DNA of 64,000 bases from Halichondria panicea (lineage: Eukaryota > Porifera > Demospongiae > Suberitida > Halichondriidae): contig NC_087390.1 of assembly GCF_963675165.1 (NCBI RefSeq), positions 1,941,501 to 2,005,500 on the forward strand, read 5' to 3'. This document shows, in pieces, positions 12,954 to 23,000 of this stretch (its first letter is position 1; every line of letters starts with the position of its first letter). The translations under genes and the position numbers were made by a program. The notes below the pieces were generated by a model. That model was not told where the DNA came from. It was given only the letters and a program-made list of their open reading frames with translations, and searched no databases.

Positions 12954-14075
12954 ATGTCCTCTCCAGCTCCCAAGATAACTAAAATAGCAGTCTATCAAGT
13001 AGACCTCCCTCTGAAGGAAGGCAGCTACAAGTGGTCTGAGGGAAAGTCTGTCCAGACATTCGATGCAACCATTGTTCAGGTGTCAACAGATATTGGAGTG
13101 ACTGGCTATGGAGAGTGCTGTCCACTGGGCCCAACCTACTTGCCATCGTATGCTGAAGGTTGCAGGGTAGGGATAAAGACTCTTGCCCCTTCCCTGATTG
13201 GAAAGAATCCCCTTGAGCTCCTAAAACTGAACGAATACATGGATAAGTGTCTCAAGGGTCACCCGTATGTCAAGTCACCTATTGATGTGGCTTGTTGGGA
13301 TATCTTGGGCAAAGTTACCAAACAACCCATAGTCACTCTGCTTGGAGGCCGCTTCGGTGAGGAGTATAACCTTTACAGAGCCATTTCTCAAGGCACTGCT
13401 GAAGAAATGAGACGATCTGTGGAGAAGTATCAGAGCGAGGGATACAAAATATTCCAGCTCAAGGTCGGAGGTAAAATAGACGAAGACATTTCTCGAATCA
13501 AGGCCTGTTCAGACATCCTTGCACCAGAGGAGCTGTTGATAGCAGATGCCAACACTGGTTGGCTGATGCACGAGGCTGTACGAGTGTGCAACGCTGTGAG
13601 AGACTACAGCAACGTCTACATCGAACAGCCGTGTGCCACATACGAGGAAAACGCTAGTGTTCGAAAGCAGTGTCAGCTACCGATGCTAATGGATGAGAGC
13701 ATGGATGATGTTCATGTCCTGAACAGGATCATTACAGACAAATCAGCCGATGGTATCAATCTCAAAATTTCCAAAGTTGGTGGGCTGACGAAAGCAAGAA
13801 TGATCCGAGATCTCTGTGTCTCCGTAGGACTGGCCATGAACGTGGAGGACACATGGGGTTCCGACATTGCCACGGCAGCCATCTCACACTTGGCTCACTC
13901 CACACCTCCTCGTTACCTTCTCATGAGCACAGACTTCAACAGCTACGTCTCCAAGGATACGGCTGACGGGGCACCCAAGAGGGAGCATGGTTGCATGAGA
14001 GCCCCTGAAGGTCCTGGGCTGGGGATAGAGCCAAAGATGGCTGTCTTAGGAAAACCCCTCTTTGAGATTTGTTAA
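12954..14075 (+). CDS. Enolase-superfamily (muconate-lactonizing/hydroxyproline-type) enzyme, intronless
   Basis: 373 residues in one uninterrupted frame, beginning at the first ATG after AT-rich DNA. The fold is shown by the N-terminal capping domain (residues 1-130) and a barrel with the metal ligands in the expected order: Asp198 in IADANTGW, Glu224 in YIEQPC, Asp247/Glu248 in LMDES. A barrel lysine Lys271 lies in NLKISKVGG and Lys170 in FQLKVGG, fitting acid-base chemistry of the muconate-lactonizing subgroup. The usual first lysine of the KxK motif is Gln168. Wording such as IEQPC and the C-terminal layout recall cis-3-hydroxyproline dehydratases and hydroxyproline-betaine epimerases, so amino acid or betaine catabolism is possible; the substrate cannot be read from sequence. 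Lack of introns among 16-exon neighbours suggests retroposition or gene transfer. Confidence 0.85.
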   Translation: MSSPAPKITKIAVYQVDLPLKEGSYKWSEGKSVQTFDATIVQVSTDIGVTGYGECCPLGPTYLPSYAEGCRVGIKTLAPSLIGKNPLELLKLNEYMDKCLKGHPYVKSPIDVACWDILGKVTKQPIVTLLGGRFGEEYNLYRAISQGTAEEMRRSVEKYQSEGYKIFQLKVGGKIDEDISRIKACSDILAPEELLIADANTGWLMHEAVRVCNAVRDYSNVYIEQPCATYEENASVRKQCQLPMLMDESMDDVHVLNRIITDKSADGINLKISKVGGLTKARMIRDLCVSVGLAMNVEDTWGSDIATAAISHLAHSTPPRYLLMSTDFNSYVSKDTADGAPKREHGCMRAPEGPGLGIEPKMAVLGKPLFEIC

Positions 14076-14441
14076 CATTTCTAATACCAACAATTTCTAA
14101 TACCAAGGATTTGTTTTGTACAAATTCACATTGTTGAAAGTGATGTTTCAGTGTTCTGCTATCACTATAATTCCTGTCTCTGAGAAAATGTTATTATAAG
14201 GCATCCTGGGACAACAGCTAGATCTATAGAAGTTTCAGTAATCGATACTGCATGGCACTGATATTGAATTGACAGTGTATTGCAGGCCTTTAATTATTAT
14301 TGTAAAAAAAGTGTGCTGAGCAGTAAATGATGCTATTATCAGGAGTTCATTTGAAATCTGGGCGGCTATATAATTATAGATCCAGAGCAACAACATGCCC
14401 CACCCCCCACCCTACAGAACTCTTGCTGCAAGCAAGCAAGA
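14076..14441. other. 3' flank of the enolase-family gene
   Basis: About 365 bases of AT-rich DNA without a recognisable exon. The sequence from about 14388 onward resembles the promoter/5' leader of receptor 3 (C-rich run, then TTGCTGCAAGCAAG). Confidence 0.35.
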
Positions 14442-14495
14442 ATGACGAGGACATTGTCTCTGGACTAGCTATTTGTGTGTGTCCTTGCACTTCCT
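14442..14495 (+). pseudogene. Duplicated receptor leader exon (relic)
   Basis: ATGACGAGGACATTGTCTC at 14442 matches the leader exon of receptor 3 at 14648 (ATGAGGACATTGTCTC) apart from small indels, and the leader TTGCTGCAAGCAAG precedes both. The relic lacks the usual end of the exon with its AGAAGAAG|GTAAGT donor and soon runs into a stop, so it is a non-functional duplicate of promoter plus signal-peptide exon. Confidence 0.75.
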
Positions 14496-14647
14496 ATATC
14501 TATAATATCTACAATATATAATTATACCATAGATACTCTATGCAATATAAACATGACTGTGTTGTAACTGCGTGGGCGTTAACCTGACCTCAGCTCTACT
14601 AAACAACGTGCCCCACCCCTATTTTGCAATTGCTGCAAGCAAGAAAG

Positions 14648-17600
14648 ATGAGGACATTGTCTCTGTTGCTCTTTGTGTGTGTGGTCCTTGCACTAAACAC
14701 GCTTCAGTGTCACGCTAGAAGAAGAAGTAAGTATAGACTGTATAGACTACAATAATAATTATTATCTAGCTATAGATTCTAGATCTCTAGTCTCTAGCTA
14801 CAGCCTGGATTAGATCTAGTTTGGTGAATCACGGTGTCAGCTGCAGCTCTAGCAGGCCAGCACTTTGACTAATGCTTGTAACATGTACCTTCCCTCTCTC
14901 ACCTTCACACAGATCTCACAGAGATTACCTATCGGTTTACCAACTGCGGATCATCAAACCACGATGGCCCCAGGGTAAACGCTGAGTGTGGTCGTTTGTA
15001 TGAACAGATAAACTCGCCAATCATAACTAATCAAAGATTGTTTCAATTTGAGCGGCAGGATGGTCAGTACGATGGAGGACAGGGATTTCGCTTACCAAGA
15101 AATGACCTCTACAACATCACCATTGCTGGAGCCAGAGGGGGTGAGGGTTTGTGCAATTTCGAGTATGGATTGGGTGGAGTGGTTCGTATGCAAGTTGAAC
15201 TGACTACTGACTACGAGTACCTTATCTTGGTGGGACACAGAGGAACCAGTGTGTGTGATGTACCCGATAATACAGACAATCCAATATGCCAACAACCAAG
15301 ACCAAGAAATGTCACAGAAGCGGAGGCTTGTGAAGTTGATTGGAAAAATTTCGTCAATGAAACGCTTAACGTAGAACATTTCAATGGTGGTGGTGGTGGA
15401 GGTGGTGCTAGTATGATTTGGCCGAGGAGAAAAAACGATTCAGAATTCACTAATTTTCCGATTGCAATAGCGCCAGGTGGTGGAGGGGCCTCAACTGTTC
15501 TGGACTATGAAGCACTACAACTTATACTTTCAAGTATCTCTTTAAATTATCCTAGCAGTGGTACCAAGGAGGAGATCTATAGGTTTCATGTGAATACGCA
15601 CTTCATTCAGTACGGCTTAGACTGGGCAGAAGGAGGCCGAGGCTATAAGCCTAGACCACCTAATGAATTCGTAGTACTTATTATATCTGGATCAGGTGGA
15701 GGCTGGAATCCAGTGGTCGGATTTCCTTTGTTAGAAGTTGATGGAAAACTGTTGAGCCAACCAAACAACTTCGCACAAGGTGGCTTTGATTGTTCATCAG
15801 GTGTTCCAAGTGAATCTCGTGTGTTTACTGGTGTATACGGTGGCTATGGTGGTGGCGGAGGTGGGTGTGGCTCCGGGGGAGCGGGAGGAGGCTACACAGG
15901 AGGACACATTTTTGGGAATACAAATACCATACCAGGAGGCGGTGGCGATGTTGGTGTATTCAATCTCACCGAGTTACCTCTTGTAAGAATGCTGGGAAGG
16001 AATAACAATGATGGTGATGGATACGTTGAGATAGTGTCCTCCAACTGTGAGTGTGCTGGACAGTGTGTGGTGTACCCTGAGGAGAAGCAGTTTGAGTGCT
16101 GGTGTCCGAATGATGCTCTCCTCGCTGGGGACGGAAGCAATTGTTACAAAGGTAAGCTGGGATTTTTTTATTACAAAAAGTATATAAACTATGTTATACA
16201 ATTTTACAGTGTACCTACACTTAGCTGTTACACATTTGTGCGATCAGTTGGTGATTGGTGACAACTTCCCAGTGTTTAATTTTGTTGCGTTTCATTTTCC
16301 TCCTCCAGAGAGAAGTGTTTTTGTCAACGAACAAGAACCTATCACAGTCACCAGCAATGGGGAAACAGTATTTCTCACTGGCCTACAATTCAATGGCTCT
16401 CTCAATATCTTTGGTCTAGACGTGACCCTAACGGTGAACCCCATATCAGATGGTAACAGTGTTGCTATGGAGGACGTTGCTTGCGCTGTGGTGTTTGTGG
16501 GTAGAAACTCTCAAAGTGTTGTAGCGTCTAATCCAGTCAGGTGGGACTTTTGTGGAATAGTGTAAAGTGCCAAAACAATATTCATTGCCGAGTGTATGAG
16601 ACATGCAATGCAGATAGTATTCTCTTGTGTATTGGTAGCAATCTTTTCTGGTATTCATTAGTGCAGGACAACTGTCAGCACATTAATTTCTGCTGCAGAT
16701 TCTATAATTCCATGTTGTGTGTTACTGTGTGTGTGTGGGAACATCATGATTGTATGTACATTTTTATTTATTTATAGAGTTGATGGTTCTGGGCGATCAT
16801 ACAAAATATCAATACTAGAAGAAATCGACAATGGAACGAATGGAGTGAAGCCTAGCCCAGACTATGTCACTTTCCTTCCAGACCCGATTCTGGTACGCGG
16901 TGCTGTACTGGTCTCTAATGGGCAATGCTCACTGTCAAGTCCTCTACAAGTCAACATCAGCTCTGAGAGTGGCATACGTAAGCTGAAACTAACGTAATTA
17001 TGTTGGATGAATGTTGTGTTATGTTGTGTTATGTTCAATTTAGTTGCACTGAAGTCTATAATTATTGTTTTGTCACCATTTGTGGGATTTGCTTGACCAT
17101 TATTTTAATGCAAAGCTAACTGTTGCCAAGTCATTCAAAAAGCTTTTTTTTCTACAGCTCCAATCAATGACTTCGGAAACTTTGAAAATGATTTTGTCAT
17201 TAACTCGGCAAGGTTTATTCTTGCTGCTGAGGAAGCGCCCACTACGACCAGTACACCTCCCGAGCCTGCTCAGGGTGCTGTTAACATTGGACTGGTATTA
17301 GGGCTTGTGATTGCTGGTATGTTGCTAACTGCACTGGTCGGCATTGTCATTGTCGTGGTCTACATTAGATACTCTCCAACGAAACGAAGGTACGGTGTTA
17401 GAAACAGTCAGAACCTTGCAGTGTATGAAGCACATTGATAATTATAATTGTTATTTCTAAAACGGAAGCAGAACTGTGGTGAAACGTTGAATGTACATAT
17501 ACTTCTCTCTTGTTTGATTGTAGGACTGTGATAATTTCTTCAACGAGGGAGTCCGGTTCAAATCTCATCGATCCAACTACTGCTACAGAGACTACTTTCA

Positions 17601-19497
17601 GTGCTGGCTACGAAAAAGTCAAGGTTGGTGATTGCATATTCATGTTACTTATGGTTTATAATTTTATTGCTTTGGCAACAGGACGGTGAAGTTGAAGCCA
17701 AAATAGACAAGGACACTGGAAATGAGTACAGTTACGTCACGGTGAAAGGAGGTGGAGCTTCTATTAACCCTTATGCCACCCTTACATCAGACGGCATGGT
17801 CAGAAAATTTTGAAATTTGAAATTTGCTTTGAATTGCAAACTCTATACTTACAGGCGTACGAGACTCCTGTGAGTCTCACAGGTGACGGTTTCAAGCCTA
17901 GATACGGCATCATTGCTCCTGCCATCGACTTCACCATGTACAACAAGGAGAGATCTAGCTCTACTATCAATGTGAGTCCCGAAAACTGTCGCAATTAAAT
18001 TGAGATTGTATCACAGAATTGGGACTATCCTCGCAATAACCTCGTGTATTTGAGAGAACTTGGAGAGGGACAGTTTGGAAAAGTTCTACTAATGAAAGCA
18101 ACGGTTCGTTGCAACTAGTACACCTTATATAGCTTCTACTTTGCGACCCTTGCATCAAATACCTCCCCTATTGGCTACGTTCGTTTTAGTCTTTGCTTAC
18201 ATATAGGACATAGCTGGCTACACTGGTAAGATTCCAGTGGCTGTGAAGACACTCACCAGTAGAGACCCGGAGGTGATAAAGAAGTTCATGGAGGAAGCCG
18301 ACCTCATGAAGAAGTTCTCTCACCCAAATATTGTCAGCTTGCTCGGTATCAGTATTGCTGAATCAGATGGTGAGATTGACGAGGACAGTGCTCCCTTAAT
18401 GATCCTAGAGTACATGCCGTACGGTGATCTACAATCGTTCCTCACAACTCACAAGTAAGTTTTCCATATTGAAGCCTATTTCTAACACTTACACAGACCT
18501 GACGATGAAACACAACAAACATCAATCAGTCAGCAACACTTTTTGAATTTCTCAATTGATGTAAGTATCGGAAAACTAGCTATTTAAACTGATGTAATGA
18601 TTGTAACACATGCATAGATGGCGAGAGCTTTGGATTTCTTAGCGATTAACAAATACGTCCACAGAGATGTAGCTGCAAGGAATTGTCTAGGTATGTCCCA
18701 TCACTATGCATGCACACTCCTGTCATGCATGGTAACACATTATGTCCATGCATGCATGCAGTTAGTCCCGACCTCCACATCAAGATAGCCGACTTTGGTC
18801 TCTCCAGGGGTGTATATGACAAGGACTACTACAAGATAGCTGGCAAGGCAGTGTTGCCTGTGAGGTGGATGGCTCCCGAATCCCTCCTGTTTGGAATCTT
18901 CTCAACAGCATCCGATGTATGGTGAGTCGGAAGCAATTTACAATGTCCCTTCAATTGTGTATTATATAACTGTAGTCAAATTAAGCAGGCTCCACTCGTG
19001 GTGTCGGTGCCTTTCCGTCAATTCTTTTAAGTTTCAGCCTTGCGACCATACTCTCATTATATTCACGAATATAGTATAATGATTTAACTATAATGTAGGT
19101 CTTATGGTGTCACCATCTGGGAGATCACTAGCTATGGAGAGACACCTCTGGAGGAGATGGAAGTTCAAGAAATTGTAACGGCTGCTCAAAATATATCTCT
19201 GGAGCATTCGAGGTAAACTATATTGCTGCATGTGTACTAATCTACTCCCGCAAAAAATGTCTCTTCATCACTGTACTTTTACTATAATGCATGATATATA
19301 ATTATAGCTAGACTTTAACTTTGTTGCATGCGCAGCGCAGTTGGATTTTAATGTTTTAATTAACTTAATGTATTTGTTTCAGGCCACAATATTGCAGTGA
19401 TGAGCTGTATGAGCTGATGTGTAATTGTCATCGACATGATGCTAAGGACAGGCCATCTTTTGAAGACATTCTCACACTGCTGGTGAAGAAAGACTGA
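14648..19497 (+). CDS. ALK/LTK-like receptor tyrosine kinase 3
   Basis: Complete 15-exon model, 1058 residues. Exons: 14648-14726, 14913-16151, 16309-16540, 16778-16977, 17158-17389, 17524-17623, 17682-17798, 17855-17971, 18017-18103, 18207-18454, 18497-18560, 18618-18690, 18762-18921, 19099-19212, 19383-19497. The leader and glycine-rich/EGF exon closely match receptors 1 and 2. The next ectodomain exons, the transmembrane segment ([20 protein letters not shown]) and the cytoplasmic tail do not. The tail carries YEKV, YVTV, YATL and YETP. The kinase has [32 protein letters not shown] and a full YxxxYY activation loop (VYDKDYYK). The intron that splits the two kinase exons after LLG in the paralogues is absent here. 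One donor (17798|GTCAGA) is weak. Ends in VKKD without a tail. Confidence 0.88.
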
Positions 19498-20061
19498 CCT
19501 CTTCTTACATGTACTTTTCAAGGAACACTAAAATTGACTACATTTTTTTCACAATTATTATTAGTATTTTTATTCAGCACTTTATAATTTAGTAACGTAA
19601 GCTTATAGCGGGTAATTTTCGTTGGTGCAAATTTTGTATAAACTGCCCATTCAAATAATTATTTCGTATTCGTACAGCTCAGGAGAGTGACGTTGAACCT
19701 ATTGCGGTAGAATAATATCATAGTATTTATTTTCGTATGATGCTCAAAATGTCCATACAAAAATAATCCGCTATTAGAAATAAAGTAAACTAATTAAATC
19801 AGTGGCTGTCCCAGTGCACCGCCAGCACAGGGAGTGTCATTTTCTCCTTTCAAGATCATGATTACAGAGGAAGTGGGAGGGGCGGTTGTACGGTTGCAAT
19901 CAAACCAGCCCTTCCCACTTCCTATACACAATCAGCACGGAAAATGGTGCAATACACAAGCACGCCAAACAAGCTATAAAACAGACTAGATCTACACAGT
20001 GTACCGAGTCATCAAGCGAGCCTGACCAACTCGAATAGCTAACAACTGAGGTGGATCTAAG
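19498..20061. other. Gap between receptor 3 and NFX1
   Basis: Contains a MITE-like element at about 19604-19780 and the presumed NFX1 promoter. No further coding sequence seen. Confidence 0.4.
19604..19780. repeat. MITE of the TAGCGGGTAATTTTCG family
   Basis: Starts with ATAGCGGGTAATTTTCGTTG and ends with AAAATAATCCGCTAT, an imperfect terminal inverted repeat. The interior (GCTCAGGAGAGTGACGTTGAA, then TATGATGCTC) recurs at 36531-36702 and, split, at 58009-58560. Confidence 0.7.
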
Positions 20062-23000
20062 ATGTCTGATCAAGCAGCAAGCACTGTGGCAGGGGCCACA
20101 GTAGGTGCAGTCACATCGTCTCATAGACCTGACGAAAAAGCTTCTGTTTCTCGACCGTCAGACAGAGAAATGTCTAAAACCAGATCGACAAAGGATGAAA
20201 AGAAAACTAACGAATCAAAAAGCAATGAAGAAAAGAAAGTTGACAGACAAAAAGGCGGGACTAAAAAAACTGATACTGGGCAAGGTATTTCACAAGGTGG
20301 TGGTCAGAATCGAAGGAACCGTTACTACAATGATCGTCCTAGATACCAAAGAGGAACTCGTGCCGATGTTAGGACTGATAGTCGCCGTGGCGATCAGGAA
20401 CGGCAATATCGGAATCCAGGACACAGACCAGATCTGAAAAGCGATAATCCACCACTGAGTTCCCAATCTTACAACAAAGATGATGACAAGAAATCAGTTC
20501 ATCCTCAAGACCAACCCAAGGCAGCTGGTCAAAGTAGGAGCAAAGCAAGTATCAGTAAAACTGAACGACCACAATCTGGAGAGACTCAAAAGAATGCTGG
20601 GCCACCACCAAGACACAAACAAGATGGAGGGCAATACAGAAACCCTCGGCAACATGGCAGACAAGGAGGGAGAGCAAAGTCACCAATCAGGGCAGAGAAA
20701 AAAACAGTTTTAACTAAAGACAACACTTCTGATAAGATAGAAATCGACGACAGCAAAACGTTGAAATCTACTACTGCAGTGAAGGAAACATTGAATGTTG
20801 AAGCAAGCTCTGCGACCTCAAAGCCTCCTGAAAAACCACCCCCTCAATCGAAAAGCACTGCTAAGAACTCTGACAGATATAACTACACGAAATCAAAGCC
20901 TGAAAAGCAGCAGACTAGAGAAAAAGGTCGCCATAGAGGTCAGAGGTCAATCCCAACTGTACAGAGTGACCAGCTGGCACAAGAACTGACGGCAGGAACG
21001 TACGAGTGTATGGTGTGCTGTGAGTGTGTGCGTGGGAAACACCAGGTGTGGAGCTGTGAGGGCTGTTATCACGTCTTCCATCTCAAATGTATCAAGAAGT
21101 GGGCGTCAGCTCCTGTCCTTGGCATTGATGAAGGTGTGTGTTTGTCTATTCTCCTATTATTTTGCTTTTATTTATTGAAGTGTCCTGATGTTAGGTCAAT
21201 GTATCTCAATAGAGTTGTGACTTGTTGAATATCCTGACTATAAGAGGTGTCCATAGAACGCTTGACCCAATAAATACTTGTGAACAGATTGAGGCCAGAT
21301 ATATAATTATGCTGACAATGTTTCTCCTCCCTCCAGGTACCCCTGAGGGCTGGCAGTGCCCCAGTTGCCGGAGGTGCTCCACTATTGTACCCACTGTCTA
21401 TCGTTGCTTTTGTGGGCGTGTCACAAACCCTTGGCAGAGGAACAGAGGGGAACTGAGCGTACCCCACTCTTGTGGGGACACTTGTCTCAAGAGTCTTGCC
21501 GTGGGATCACACTCTAGCTGCAGGTATGCAATGGTGTAGATACAGTCATGTGTTGTGTTTCTGAGAGTTATTTAATTTGAAATACATGCAGGGTGTCATA
21601 CAGGGGGGGGGAGAGAGGGGGGGATATTTTTTAGCAACATTTTCTGGTTTCTTTTCTCATTTCCCCCCCTCTACTTCAAAATCCTGTATGACACCCTGAG
21701 TCATGTATTATAATTATAGAGCATCTTTGTAAACATGATGTATGCTTTCATTGAAATAGAATGCTCCTCACTACTTTGATGGCCCCTCTAAGTTATAGCT
21801 AGTGATACATGTATAGAGCATCTTTGTAAACGTACGTGTGTATGCTTTCTCGCTGAAGTAATGGCCCCTCAAAGTTAGTTAGTGGTACTTTTCAGAAAGA
21901 GCGTAACTTACAGCTTTAACCGGTAACCTTGGATTGTGTTTGTAACACTCAATAATTATACTTCCCTAGACACAAGTGCCGCCTTCCCTGTCACCCTGGA
22001 CCATGCCCCTCTTGTCCCGTCATGGTAACACGCACCTGCCCCTGTGGGAAAATCTCTCATCAGGTAACCACCAGTCCATAATATTGATGCTTCACTTATT
22101 GATGGTCCTAGTTTAGAACTTAACTGGATAACCATAATTAATTTTGCCTGTATGCTTATACATATAGGTTCGTTGCAGTCGCACTGGTGACCTCCCATTG
22201 TGTGGTAGTGTGTGTGGGCGTGGCCTAGCGTGTGGGCGGCATAGCTGTGAGGACAACTGTCACTCTGGGCCGTGCCGAGGCTGTGAGGAAGTGCTGACTC
22301 AGCAGTGCCACTGTGGACGTCAGACGAGACAGTCTTGTTGCGGGGAAGAAAAGAGTCAAATGTTCTCGTGTGGGCAGGTCTGCAACAAGTGAGCAACATG
22401 CAGTGTGGAATAATCAGCTGTCATTTTTATAGCCACCTAGGCCAACAAGTCTTTAGAGGTCCAGGCCAGTTTTCAGAGCAAATTTGATTATCCATAGCTT
22501 GTGTTAGGAACGTCCAATTTCAAAGCTAAAATATTAGTAGCCGTTGGTGGTGGTGCTACATTATGGTGTACATGCTTTTTGGCAATCCCAAATCTGAACT
22601 GATTTTTGCACTGTTTTACATAATTATGTAACTGTACTTCCCTCGCTACAGAGAGCTGGACTGTGGGAACCACTTGTGTGAGCTCTTATGTCATGAGGGG
22701 GCGTGTCCATCGTGTCCCCTCCTCCCCTCAGCAATCACCACCTGTCCCTGTGGAGCCACACCCATTTCCCAGCTGCTGTCCGAGGGTAGAGGGAGGGTCT
22801 CCTGTTTCGACCCCGTGCCCACGTGTGACAGTGTGTGTGGGAAGATATTGCCTTGCTCAATAGCTGGTGAGAATAAAGTTGTTATAACGTACTTTAAAAT
22901 ACTGGGATCCAGCGTTAAATAAAGCATCTTTGAGCGACCGTAATTATTGTTAGTCCTGTTTGTCCTAATTTATGATACATACGTGTATGTATAGGCCTTT

